Positions 8,463-16,024 of a DNA stretch of 64,000 nucleotides are shown here, one piece after another. The DNA comes from Gemmatimonadota bacterium (GTDB taxonomy: Bacteria; Gemmatimonadota; Gemmatimonadetes; Gemmatimonadales; GWC2-71-9). A program made the translations under genes and the position numbers. Positions within the stretch are counted from its first letter, which is position 1. Every line of letters begins with the position of its first letter. The stretch lies in the NCBI GenBank assembly GCA_003222085.1, contig QHUK01000024.1, positions 1 to 64,000 of the forward strand. The letters are read 5' to 3'. Below the pieces are notes generated by a model, which saw only the letters and a list, made by a program, of their open reading frames with translations, made no database searches and was not told the origin of the DNA.

Positions 8463-9713
8463 ATGGCAGGGATCGACGACGCCCTCTTCAGTGACGTCGT
8501 ATGGCAGCAGGCTCTAGCGAAGTTCGCCGCGGTGACTCGGCTGACCGTCGTCGTGTATGGAGTCGACGAGGCCGTGGTTTCCGGTCCCATCCATCCAACG
8601 CCACTGTTCGCGTTATTCCAGAAGGCGGGCTACCAGCCCCGCATCTTCGCGGAGTGTGGCCGAAGGTGCCTGGCGCAGGCGCTGGATCGTCCGGCGATCA
8701 GTCTGGTGTCCTCCTACGGCTTGGCCGTGGTGGGCACGTCGCTGGTGCTCGAGGGCGAGGTCGTAGGCGCAGCCGTCGCCGGGTACACGTTCGTGGACTT
8801 CTGCCACCCGTCCGCTGTAGAGCGACTCGCCCGTGACTGCGGGGTGCCGTTTCAGACGGTGTGGGACGTCGCCCGCACCACCCAGCCAGTGCCCGAACGG
8901 CGGCTGATCCTCCTCGGCGAGTTGTTGCAAGTGCTCGGGGACGCGCTGTGGGAGTACCGGAGCCGTCGTCACTACCAGGACACCGCGGCACAGCTGACGG
9001 AGGCGGCAGCCGCCAAGGATGACTTCCTGGCGGTGCTCTCACACGAGCTGCGAACCCCCCTCACCCCCATCCTGTTGTGGACCCGCCTGGTCAACCGCAA
9101 CAGTGATGCGGCCGTCATCGAGCGGGCGATGGAGGTGATCGAGCGGAATGCGCAGCTCCAGGTGAGGCTGGTCGACGACCTTCTCGACCTTAGTCGTGCG
9201 ACGAGGGGAAGCATCACCCTCGATCTCCAGACGCGAGACCTGGGCGGCGAAGTCCGTATCGCGGTGGAGGCCCTGGTCGAGACAGCGCAAGAGCAGGGGC
9301 TCGAGCTGCTGCTTGCGCCAGTAAACCAGCCGCTGCCGATCAACGCGGACGCCGATCGGCTTCAGCAGATCCTGACGAATGTCCTCTCCAACGCCATCAA
9401 ATTCACTCCGGACGGTGGCCGCGTCGAAGTGACCGTTGGGCACGATGCTGACGCCGGCGTAGTACACGTACGCGATACCGGCGAAGGGATAGAGGCCGAC
9501 TTCCTCCCCCATGTCTTCGAGATGTTCCGTCAGCAGGACAAAGGTCCTGGTCGCAGACATTCGGGACTCGGCATCGGCCTCGCGCTGGTGAAACAGCTCA
9601 CCGAGCTTCATGGCGGCACCGTGACGGTCGCCAGCGAGGGGACAGGACGCGGGACGGAAGTCACCATCCGCCTCCGCCTGGTTCCCGACGCCGGCGCGCC
9701 GGCAATGGGATAG
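8463..9713 (+). CDS. sensor histidine kinase with N-terminal PocR/GAF-like domain
   Basis: A 416-residue cytosolic kinase with no membrane segments. Residues 1-165 form a sensory domain: TRLTVVVYGVDEAVVSG, then FAECGRRCL and LVLEGEVVGAAVAGYTF. This resembles PocR- or GAF-type ligand domains, with Cys65/Cys69 as possible cofactor or metal contacts. The HisKA helix carries His194 (LSHELRTPLTPI). The HATPase domain has the N box (QQILTNVLSNAIKFT), G1 (DTGEG), an F-type box (FEMFRQ) and G2 (GLGIGL). It is encoded 8 bp after the KaiC-like gene, so a functional link is likely. The receiver protein at 4479-4892 is the best candidate partner. Confidence 0.9.
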   Translation: MAGIDDALFSDVVWQQALAKFAAVTRLTVVVYGVDEAVVSGPIHPTPLFALFQKAGYQPRIFAECGRRCLAQALDRPAISLVSSYGLAVVGTSLVLEGEVVGAAVAGYTFVDFCHPSAVERLARDCGVPFQTVWDVARTTQPVPERRLILLGELLQVLGDALWEYRSRRHYQDTAAQLTEAAAAKDDFLAVLSHELRTPLTPILLWTRLVNRNSDAAVIERAMEVIERNAQLQVRLVDDLLDLSRATRGSITLDLQTRDLGGEVRIAVEALVETAQEQGLELLLAPVNQPLPINADADRLQQILTNVLSNAIKFTPDGGRVEVTVGHDADAGVVHVRDTGEGIEADFLPHVFEMFRQQDKGPGRRHSGLGIGLALVKQLTELHGGTVTVASEGTGRGTEVTIRLRLVPDAGAPAMG

Positions 9714-9747
9714 GCTCCACGCGCCGCCGGGACGGGAGGATGTCCCC

Positions 9748-10053
9748 CTGACCCGCACGTTCAGAGGGTGGCGGCTGGGCGAGCCGGTCGTCGCCGGCCC
9801 GCACACGTTCGCTCTGTACGTGAACTTGAACGGCGCGGTCCGGGAATATGAGCACACCGTCGTCGAGGGTGCCGTGGACGATCTGCATTGGTCCCCCTGG
9901 GAGTCGCTCGCGGAGATGGAGCGCGACCTCGCCGCCACAGCCAAGTCGCACACCGCGATGGGGACGGCGGCGGCTCCGGGGTGGAGCGAGTTGCGCGACC
10001 GCGTGGCTGCGCTTCGGGCGCCGGTCGAGAGCGTGGGGGGGAGGACGCCGTGA
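9748..10053 (+). CDS. hypothetical small protein, start uncertain
   Basis: A continuous frame giving LTRTFRGWRLGEPVVAGPHT then YVNLNGAVREYEH and LHWSPWESLAEMERDL. No family was recognised. The frame has no ATG before this segment; CTG 9748 lies 7 bp after a strong GGGAGGA, and GTG 9820 is a later choice. An ATG at 9740 is one frame off and meets TGA after TCC CCC; one more C in the C-run (9744-9748) would join it to this frame. The stop overlaps the next gene's start (GTGA), so it belongs to the KaiC operon. Confidence 0.5.
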   Translation: MTRTFRGWRLGEPVVAGPHTFALYVNLNGAVREYEHTVVEGAVDDLHWSPWESLAEMERDLAATAKSHTAMGTAAAPGWSELRDRVAALRAPVESVGGRTP

Positions 10054-10304
10054 CGGACAGCCGATTCGACGCTCGGTGGCAGGAACTCGTCCAGCTAACG
10101 GAGCAGGAGTTCTGGAACGGTGGTCAAAACCCCGCTGGCGGTGTCTTTGACCCCAAACGCGCGGGACTGAACCTTCTCGGAATCCTGAGCGACGACAGCT
10201 ATTTCTCGGTTGAGCTTACAGAGGAACACGTACTAACGGGCGACCTCGCCCGCATGGCGCAGGAGTTATACACGGCGTACTGCGCCGCATGGGACCTCCG
10301 GTGA
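10050..10304 (+). CDS. hypothetical small acidic protein
   Basis: An 84-residue protein with GTG start at 10050, overlapping the previous stop by 4 bp. The sequence (RWQELVQLTEQEFWNGGQNP, later LNLLGILSDDSYFSVEL) looks like a compact folded domain without membrane segments, cysteines or known motifs. It is the last gene of the winged-helix/KaiC/kinase operon of the tRNA-Lys element; no function can be assigned. Confidence 0.6.
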   Translation: MTDSRFDARWQELVQLTEQEFWNGGQNPAGGVFDPKRAGLNLLGILSDDSYFSVELTEEHVLTGDLARMAQELYTAYCAAWDLR

Positions 10305-10324
10305 AAGTATCGCGTGCTCGCCCG

Positions 10325-10492
10325 TCAGCCATACTGCTCGTGTGAACACCGACTATGCAGTCCGGGCGCACAGAGATCGCGATGGGCCTCGCGCGCCGCG
10401 AGCCCCTTCGCGCTCCTTTCGCCCACCGGATACGCCTCAACGAGCTGCAGCTTGAACTCCGTGCTGTACCGTCGATGGCGACGTACACCCAT
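10325..10492 (-). pseudogene. IS3-family OrfA N-terminal remnant
   Basis: A 55-codon frame from ATG 10492 starting MGVRRHRRYSTEFKLQLVEA, followed by YPVGERSAKGLAARE. This is the beginning of an IS3-family OrfA (helix-turn-helix 'rYs.EFK.qvVeay..ge.S...la...gi'). The HTH second half is lost and the frame ends within 20 codons. It is on the minus strand, like the orfB tail at 4934-5167, from which it is separated by the KaiC cargo. Confidence 0.72.
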
Positions 10493-10764
10493 GACGACCT
10501 TCGAGCCGACCGCCTCAACGGTCGATTCGCACCCCCCGATCTGCCCACTTCGAGCGGTTCATTCCGGAGTGTGCAATTTTCACCCGTCGCTAACAACACG
10601 AAGGGGCCGGCTAACGGATCACCGGCTGAGCTCAAGCCGCTGACGATAGGATTGCAGTACAGCCGCGCGTTGATGCAGAATCGGGCGTTGCTGAACCAGA
10701 ATGAGGAGAGTGCTCTCTACCTTGTTCGCCGAGGGGGGGCCATGAGTCTACTTTCAGCACCGCC

Positions 10765-11322
10765 ATGCCGGAGTCCAGCCTACGTTTTCGCTTGGTGATC
10801 GCCTGCGCCTCCGACTCAACACGGGGGGATGTGAGCGGCATTGTAACGCGATTGCACACCGACACCGAGTTGTTCTGGTTGCTGAGCATCGCCCGACCTA
10901 TAGCGGCGGCGCCGAAGATGTGTCGTCGGTCGGTTGCCACTTGTCTGGCCCTTCTGATGCTGGATGACCACCTGAGGGTCCTCAGGGTCCTACCCATGGC
11001 CTCGGTTCCCCATACACCGGGTACGGGCGTCCTGCGCAGAGACGGGGTCATCCAGACGTACCTGGGTGGCGTACTCCCTCCCCGTGCGCTCGCCGACACT
11101 AAGCGAATCGCTGAGTTGCTGATCAATGGTCACTCGTCGTACTTGGACACGCTTTGCCAGGCGCTGAGTGGCGATAACACGACCGATGGCTTCGAGGCCG
11201 TGCCTGCTGACCATGAGCTTTATGACCCGGAGGCGAAGCGGTACTTCGCGCCCCCGCTAACCGTCTGGTATCGTGCGGATGTGCTCGTGCATCCTGTCGT
11301 CCCGAGCACCGGGACGACTTGA
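10765..11322 (+). CDS. hypothetical protein, element-borne, doubtful
   Basis: A 185-residue open frame with moderately biased codon use. The most protein-like part is residues 93-165 (GVIQTYLGGVLPPRALADTK, then RIAELLINGHSSYLDTLCQAL and ELYDPEAKRYF). There is no recognised domain and no clear ribosome-binding site. Codon bias is weaker than in the KaiC operon, and the first third may be eroded sequence. It may be a degraded cargo gene. Confidence 0.35.
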   Translation: MPESSLRFRLVIACASDSTRGDVSGIVTRLHTDTELFWLLSIARPIAAAPKMCRRSVATCLALLMLDDHLRVLRVLPMASVPHTPGTGVLRRDGVIQTYLGGVLPPRALADTKRIAELLINGHSSYLDTLCQALSGDNTTDGFEAVPADHELYDPEAKRYFAPPLTVWYRADVLVHPVVPSTGTT

Positions 11323-11699
11323 GATCCCAGCGTTTTCGTTGCGATCAAACTACTCCGCTGGACTGCGACAAGTCTTGTCAAGCGGAAGACGAGCCACTAC
11401 ACGGTGGGTCGAGATCGTCGTGCGCAGGCCGTCGCGGCGCCGGGCTGGGGCGTCTGCGGGTGCTGGCCGGCTCGCGGCGCTGACCCACCTCCCCCACTCC
11501 CGTGTAGCGGTCCCGGTTTCTTAGACAAGAGGGCGACTTAATCACGCCGTCTGGCGCGTCAGCACCCCGACTAGTCCCACCACTTATCCCACCAGTTTCG
11601 GTTCATCATCGGGTAGCTTCAGACCTCCTCGTTCCCCTCGGTCGGGTGAGAAGTCCCTGACTTTCCGCCATCTTCCGTTGAACGGCTCCGAGCCTTCTT
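11323..11699. other. right end of the element, no gene seen
   Basis: The 377 bases between the last doubtful gene and the right attachment site carry no supported gene. They hold the arm-type repeat (11574-11595). On the minus strand there is a 26-codon open tail reading away from the attachment core to a stop at 11619. This tail would become the integrase C-terminus in the excised circle. Confidence 0.5.
11574..11595 (+). repeat. putative integrase arm-type repeat, right end
   Basis: GTCCCACC-N6-ATCCCACCAG, the partner of 1611-1632, in the same orientation and 104 bp inside the right attachment site. Only the six middle bases differ between the two copies. Confidence 0.35.
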
Positions 11700-11743
11700 G
11701 ACTTTTAATCCGTAGGTCCTGGGTTCGATCCCCAGCCGGGTCA
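11700..11743 (+). repeat. right attachment site (copy of tRNA-Lys 3' part)
   Basis: Exact 44-bp copy of 1538-1581: the 3' side of the anticodon arm, the T arm and the 3' acceptor strand of tRNA-Lys. It lacks the 5' half, so it is not a gene. It marks the right junction of the element; 12 bp further on, the chromosomal zinc-ribbon gene ends. Confidence 0.88.
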
Positions 11744-11754
11744 TACCCTCCCCT

Positions 11755-12141
11755 TCAACCGGTTTCCCACCACGCCACGATCCCTTCGTGCTTGCAATTG
11801 TGACAGGTGGCGCGCGACGGGATGATGCCGCTGCGGAACGGGACGCGGGTCGCGCACTTGGGACATACCCCGTAGCGGCGTCCGGCGTCCGCTCGCGTGC
11901 CGCGGGCCGGGTTGGGGTCGTCGTAGGTGCGGTACACGACGGTGAAGCGATCGGGGCGCTTGTCACGCACTTCCAGCATGTCCTGCGGTACGGCCACCCG
12001 CTGGCCCGAGACCTCCAGCACCGCGCGGTTCACGCCACTGCTCAAGACGGGATACCAAGCGCCGTTGCGCAACGGTGCTTCACCTTCGTCCTCGCGCTTC
12101 GCCGCGAACCACACCCGCGCCCACCCCAGTATCTGTTCCAT
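11755..12141 (-). CDS. hypothetical protein with C-terminal zinc ribbon
   Basis: A 128-residue protein from ATG 12141 (a TTG start at 12249 is possible but adds an unconvincing tail). The N-terminal half, with RNGAWYPVLSSG and GQRVAVPQDMLEVR, may be a small beta-barrel. The C-terminal part has two CxxC pairs (YGVCPKCATRV and ATCHNCKHEG), predicting a zinc ribbon. Its stop lies 12 bp outside the right attachment site, so before integration it would have ended just downstream of tRNA-Lys in convergent orientation. A broken paralogue lies in the element at 5656-6104. Confidence 0.65.
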   Translation of the reverse strand: MEQILGWARVWFAAKREDEGEAPLRNGAWYPVLSSGVNRAVLEVSGQRVAVPQDMLEVRDKRPDRFTVVYRTYDDPNPARGTRADAGRRYGVCPKCATRVPFRSGIIPSRATCHNCKHEGIVAWWETG

Positions 12142-12290
12142 AGCGTAGAGATTCGCGGTTTCGGGCCCGAGAGTCTGTGATCTGGATAACACGCATACCA
12201 CCTGGGGCCCGGTAGCCGTGGGGTCCCTGAGCCAGGTATATTCGCGCAAGATACGGTGGGGCAGGCTGCTAGCCGGCAGCGGAGGTTTGC

Positions 12291-12704
12291 ATGCGACGAT
12301 CGAGTACGACCCTGCGGTCCCAGGCGGCCGCCAGCTGTGCGGCGCTCTTGCTCGGTGGCTGCGTGGTCGCCGCCGCGGGTGCCGGCGCCGGGGGCGGTAT
12401 CTACTTTACCCAGCGCGGAGTCGAGTCGGTCGTCCCCGTCACGGTCGAGCGTGCGGCGACCGCCACCAACCAGGCGTTTGGCGCGCTCAAAATCCGGCAG
12501 ACGAAATCGCAGGCCGAGCAAGAGGATGATGGGGAGAAGCGGGAAATCGAGGGCGCGGCGGGCGACCGGGAGGTCAACGTCACGCTCAAGGTGGAAGGCA
12601 AGAACTCCACCCGCGTGCAGGTGGTCGCAAAGCGCACCGCCGTCACCTGGGACAAGGATTTCGCCCGCTCCGTGCTGGACAAGATCGTCGCCTACTCGCA
12701 CTAA
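12291..12704 (+). CDS. DUF3568-like small lipoprotein
   Basis: A 137-residue lipoprotein. The signal ends in LLLGGC with Cys24 as the lipid site, followed by a glycine/alanine-rich stretch (VVAAAGAGAGGGIYFTQRG) typical of DUF3568 proteins. The mature domain (about residues 40-137: VTVERAATATNQAFGALKI, then VNVTLKVEGKNSTRVQVVAKR and the DKDFARSVLDKIV helix) follows the family pattern. It is probably anchored to the outer membrane; function unknown. GGAGG at 12281 precedes the ATG, and a TATATT box at 12237 may be its -10 element. The aminotransferase gene follows after 7 bp. Confidence 0.75.
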   Translation: MRRSSTTLRSQAAASCAALLLGGCVVAAAGAGAGGGIYFTQRGVESVVPVTVERAATATNQAFGALKIRQTKSQAEQEDDGEKREIEGAAGDREVNVTLKVEGKNSTRVQVVAKRTAVTWDKDFARSVLDKIVAYSH

Positions 12705-12711
12705 GGGACCT

Positions 12712-13575
12712 ATGCCGCCCATCGTCTGGATCGACGGGACGTACCACGAGCGCACCGACGCCAAGGTGTCGGTGTTCGACCACGGGCTCCTGTACGGCGA
12801 CGGCATCTTCGAGGGCATCCGCGTCTACAACCGGCGGGTGTTTCGGCTGGCGCAGCACCTCGACCGCCTGTACGCCTCGGCCAAAGGGATATGGCTCGAG
12901 ATCCCGCTCCCGAAACCGGCGATGCACCGGCTGGTGGAGGAGGCCGTCGCGAAAAGCGGACTCGAGGAAGCCTACATCCGGCTGGTGGTAACGCGCGGCG
13001 TGGGCGATCTGGGGCTCGACCCGCGCAAGTGCGCCGCGCCGTCGGTCATCTGCATCGTGGACACGATCCAGCTCTGGTCGCCGGAGCGCTACGAGAAGGG
13101 CCTCACCGCCCTCACCGCCGCCACCCCGATCAGCCACCGGGAAAGCCTGTCGCCCCGCGTGAAATCGCTCAACTACCTCTCGCACATCCTGGCGAAGGTC
13201 GAGGGCATCGCGGCCGGGGTCGACGAGGTCATCATGCTGGACTCCCAGGGCTACGTCGCCGAGGCGAGCGGGATGAACCTGTTCGCGGTGGCGAACGGCA
13301 CGCTCAAGACGCCGCCCGCGTACGCCGGGATTCTGCGCGGCGTGACGCGCGATGCCGTGATCGAGGTCGCGCGCGAGGCGACCTACGCCGTCGAAGAGCT
13401 GCCGCTGAACCGCTACGATCTGTACACCGCGGACGAGATGTTCCTCACCGGTACCGCCGCCGAGATCGTCGCCGTCACCAAGCTGGACGGTCGTTCGATC
13501 GGGAGCGGCAAGCCGGGTCCCACCACGCAGGCGCTCGCCAAGCGATTCAAGGCGCTCGCCACCAGAGGGGACTGA
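12712..13575 (+). CDS. ilvE: branched-chain amino acid aminotransferase (class IV PLP enzyme)
   Basis: A 287-residue fold-type IV aminotransferase. It should move the amino group between glutamate and the keto acids of Leu, Ile and Val. The start context VSVFDHGLLYGDGIFEGIR (19-37) is the family's N-terminal signature. Lys151 in SPRVKSLNY is the PLP-binding lysine. The motif EASGMNLFAV (about 183-192) and the late LTGTAAEI (about 249-256) hold the phosphate-binding residues. Length is normal for bacterial IlvE. The ATG at 12712 was chosen because homology starts there; the open frame extends upstream only as an overlap with the lipoprotein gene. D-amino acid aminotransferases share the fold but are less likely. 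Confidence 0.9.
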   Translation: MPPIVWIDGTYHERTDAKVSVFDHGLLYGDGIFEGIRVYNRRVFRLAQHLDRLYASAKGIWLEIPLPKPAMHRLVEEAVAKSGLEEAYIRLVVTRGVGDLGLDPRKCAAPSVICIVDTIQLWSPERYEKGLTALTAATPISHRESLSPRVKSLNYLSHILAKVEGIAAGVDEVIMLDSQGYVAEASGMNLFAVANGTLKTPPAYAGILRGVTRDAVIEVAREATYAVEELPLNRYDLYTADEMFLTGTAAEIVAVTKLDGRSIGSGKPGPTTQALAKRFKALATRGD

Positions 13576-13588
13576 CCTCTCTCAACTA

Positions 13589-13618
13589 TTGACAGGACTT
13601 GGGGTTAGCCGCCATATT
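13589..13618 (+). promoter_or_regulatory. sigma-70-type promoter for the small genes and mltD
   Basis: TTGACA (13589-13594), an 18-bp spacer and CATATT (13613-13618). It lies 30 bp before ATG 13648, whose AGGTGG ribosome-binding site is at 13636. It probably drives the three overlapping genes 13648-15868. Confidence 0.5.
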
Positions 13619-13647
13619 GGCGGGCCCAAGTTTCCAGGTGGTGATGC

Positions 13648-13890
13648 ATGCCATGGAGAGTTATCGCCCACGGCGATCAAGTTTGGCATGTGGACGCCCT
13701 CGCAGAGCGCCCGGCCAACGCCGAGGCATGGCAGCTGGTGTTGTCCTTCCGGTCGGCGTCCGAGCGCCCCGGGCGGTCGTTTTGGACCCTGTACCCGCTG
13801 GAGGCCAGCTCGAAGTCCTCACTGTTCATCCAAGCGGAGCGCATCCCCGACACGGCTCTCTCGCAACTCCTGGCTGAGCGCCTCGCGTGA
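13648..13890 (+). CDS. hypothetical small protein
   Basis: An 80-residue soluble protein of unknown family (MPWRVIAHGDQVWHVDALAE, later WQLVLSFRSASERPGRSFW, ending with a short helix LSQLLAERLA). The pattern of alternating strands and one helix suggests a small alpha/beta domain. It has a good promoter and ribosome-binding site, and its stop overlaps the start of the next gene (GTGA). It is first in a three-gene, translationally coupled set ending with the MltD-like transglycosylase. Confidence 0.6.
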   Translation: MPWRVIAHGDQVWHVDALAERPANAEAWQLVLSFRSASERPGRSFWTLYPLEASSKSSLFIQAERIPDTALSQLLAERLA

Positions 13891-14294
13891 GCGAGACCGA
13901 GCGGCTGCGTTTTCAGGAGTTTGCGTTCGAGCGCCTGGCCAGCGGTCGCTGTCGCGCCAAGGTGGTGCTGTCGTGGGCCGACGGACGGCAGTTCATGGGC
14001 GAGTCCGACGGCGTGATTTCGCAGGCGGGCGAGTTGCGCTGTTGTGCGGAGGCGACGGTTCGCGCCCTGGAGCGCGTGGTGCAGCCGAAGCTCGGGTTCG
14101 AGCTCTTGGGCGTGAAGGCGGTTCGCGCGTTCGATGCCGTCGTCGTGATCGTTTCGCTCTCGGCGCGGCAGGAGTCGCGGGCCTCGCGCCTCGTGGGAGC
14201 CTATCTCGCCGAAGCCGATCCCCCCCGCGGCGCGGCGCTTGCGGTGCTGAACGCGACGAACCGCATACTGGGCAATTTCTTCGCCACGCGATGA
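13887..14294 (+). CDS. hypothetical protein, resembles a LeuA-type regulatory domain
   Basis: A 135-residue protein starting at GTG 13887. A core beta-alpha pattern (FEFERLASGRCRAKVVLSW-like strands, then CAEATVRALERVV helix, LGVKAVRAFDAVVVIVSLS strands and 'AEADPPRGAALAVLNATNRI' helix) resembles the small dimerisation/regulatory domain of 2-isopropylmalate synthase, but standing alone. This is a weak structural guess. Overlaps with both neighbours (GTGA and ATGA) show it is co-translated with the gene before it and the transglycosylase after it. Confidence 0.62.
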   Translation: MSETERLRFQEFAFERLASGRCRAKVVLSWADGRQFMGESDGVISQAGELRCCAEATVRALERVVQPKLGFELLGVKAVRAFDAVVVIVSLSARQESRASRLVGAYLAEADPPRGAALAVLNATNRILGNFFATR

Positions 14295-15868
14295 CCGGGA
14301 CCGCACGAATTCGCCTGCTCGCCCTGGTGGGCGCGGCGCTGAGCGCCGCGTGCGGCGGCGCCCGCGGAGTCCGCGGACCCGCCGCGGCCGCGCTGACCCC
14401 GGCAGCACCCGATTCGACGACGCTATCGCTTTCGCCCTCCCCGCGAGGCGCCGACTCGGTTGGGGCCCTCGTGGCCCGGGCCGAGCAGGACTCCGCAGCG
14501 GACCAGCAGCTGCTCGACAGCCTCCATCGTCCGCACCCTCGGGTCGACAGCCTGGAGGGCCGGCCCCCCGCGACGTCGCCGATCAAGGGCGAAGAGGTGG
14601 AGCGGGAGGCGGAGCGGTTGTTCGGCGCCGAGGGCCGAGCCGTGATTGGAGCCGCGCCGTCGCCCGAGCCGACCTTTGACATCGACGTCACGAGCTTCGC
14701 GACGAACCGGCGCGTGCTCGAGTATCTCGAGTTCTTTCAGGTGGACTCGCGCGATCGGTTCGAGGTCTGGCTGGCGCGGCTCGGCCGCTACCAGGGGATG
14801 ATCCGCGAGCGACTCCGCGCCAAGCGGCTTCCGGAAGACCTCCTCTACCTTTGCCTGATCGAAAGCGGCTTCTCGAACACCGCGGTGAGTCGGGCGAAAG
14901 CGGTCGGGATGTGGCAGTTCATGGCGAGCACGGCGCGCCTCTATGGCCTCACCGTCGATCCCTGGGTGGACGAGCGCCGCGACCCGTTCCGGGCGACGGA
15001 AGCGGCCGCGAACTACCTCGCGGACCTGCGGGAGCGTCTCGGGAGCGTGTATCTGGCGGCGGCGGCGTACAACGCCGGTGTCGGACGGATCGAGCGGGGC
15101 ATCGACCGGCTCCCGGGCGAGCCGGACTCGGTGGACGATCACACGTTCTTTCAGCTCTCGGACCGCCGCTACCTGCGGCGCGAGACGCGCGATTACGTCC
15201 CCAAGCTCATCGCCGCGTCACTGATCGCGAAGCAACCGGGGCGCTACGGCTTCGAGGTAGAGCCGCTGTCGCCCCTCGCGTTCGACGAGATCACGGTTCC
15301 CGACGCGACCGGCCTGGATGTCGTCGCCCGTCTCGCCGACACGAGCGTGGCGGCACTCCTCGACCTCAACCCGCAGTACGTGCGGGGCGTCACGCCCCCC
15401 GGCCGGAGCGTGGTGGTGCGCGTGCCGCGGGGGCGGGGGACGCTCGTGGCGGAGCGCTTCGACAGTCTCCCGGTCACCGAGCGCATCACGTTCGTGGATC
15501 ACTACGTCTCGCGCGGGCAGACGCTATCGGACATCGCGAAGCGCTATCGCGTGAGCGTCACCATGATCGAGGGCGCGAACCCCCGCATCAGGGCGCACGC
15601 GCTGCGCGTGGGGCAGCGGCTCATCATCCCGATGAGCGGGCGCGTGGTGCCCGCCTCGGCGTGGTCCGTGCCACCCGAACCCCGCTACCGGCGGGTGTCG
15701 AGCACGGGCGTCAGCGCCGGGAACCACCGCGTGCGGTCGGGTGAGACGGCGACCGATATCGCGCGCCGGTACGGCGTGTCGCTGACGGCGCTCCTCAACT
15801 ACAACGGCCTCACGATGGGATCGGTTCTGCGGCCCGGGGACGTGCTGAAAATTCCGCAAAAACAATAA
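14291..15868 (+). CDS. mltD: membrane-bound lytic murein transglycosylase D-like, SLT + two LysM
   Basis: A 525-residue lipoprotein that should cleave peptidoglycan glycan strands to 1,6-anhydro ends. The signal ends in LSAAC (Cys20). A low-complexity linker runs to about residue 120. The SLT domain follows, with catalytic Glu in LIESGFSNTAVS, then GMWQFMASTARLYGL and the AAAYNAGVGRIERG motif. Two LysM domains bind peptidoglycan: HYVSRGQTLSDIAKRY (about 402-445) and HRVRSGETATDIARRY (about 478-522). Length and layout match MltD. It overlaps the previous gene (ATGA) and is followed by the inverted 13-mer array before a convergent second transglycosylase. Confidence 0.9.
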   Translation: MTGTARIRLLALVGAALSAACGGARGVRGPAAAALTPAAPDSTTLSLSPSPRGADSVGALVARAEQDSAADQQLLDSLHRPHPRVDSLEGRPPATSPIKGEEVEREAERLFGAEGRAVIGAAPSPEPTFDIDVTSFATNRRVLEYLEFFQVDSRDRFEVWLARLGRYQGMIRERLRAKRLPEDLLYLCLIESGFSNTAVSRAKAVGMWQFMASTARLYGLTVDPWVDERRDPFRATEAAANYLADLRERLGSVYLAAAAYNAGVGRIERGIDRLPGEPDSVDDHTFFQLSDRRYLRRETRDYVPKLIAASLIAKQPGRYGFEVEPLSPLAFDEITVPDATGLDVVARLADTSVAALLDLNPQYVRGVTPPGRSVVVRVPRGRGTLVAERFDSLPVTERITFVDHYVSRGQTLSDIAKRYRVSVTMIEGANPRIRAHALRVGQRLIIPMSGRVVPASAWSVPPEPRYRRVSSTGVSAGNHRVRSGETATDIARRYGVSLTALLNYNGLTMGSVLRPGDVLKIPQKQ

Positions 15869-15876
15869 GAAAGAAT

Positions 15877-16024
15877 AAAGACGTAGCACAAAGACGTAGC
15901 ACAGAGACGTTACACGAAGACGTAACACGAAAGGCGTAGGGAGCCTCCCCTACGCCTTTGTGCTACGTCTTCGTGTTACGCCGTCGTGCTACGTTTTTGT
16001 GTTACGTCTTTGTGTTACGTCTTT
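15877..16024. repeat. inverted array of 13-bp repeats (large hairpin, likely bidirectional terminator)
   Basis: The left arm has four head-to-tail 13-mers of consensus AAAGACGTARCAC (15877, 15890, 15903, 15916). The right arm has five inverted units ending at the stop codon of the next gene. Between them is a perfect 12-bp stem AAAGGCGTAGGG/CCCTACGCCTTT (15930-15941, 15948-15959) with a 6-base loop. The whole can fold into one long hairpin between the 3' ends of two convergent genes. Confidence 0.88.

Noticed and set aside
11700..11743. Second tRNA-Lys gene
   Set aside because: Only the 3' side from the anticodon arm is present; the bases before it do not form the D arm or the 5' acceptor strand.
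15877..16024. CRISPR array
   Set aside because: The repeats are 13 bp, adjacent without spacers, and reverse direction at the centre; no cas gene is nearby.
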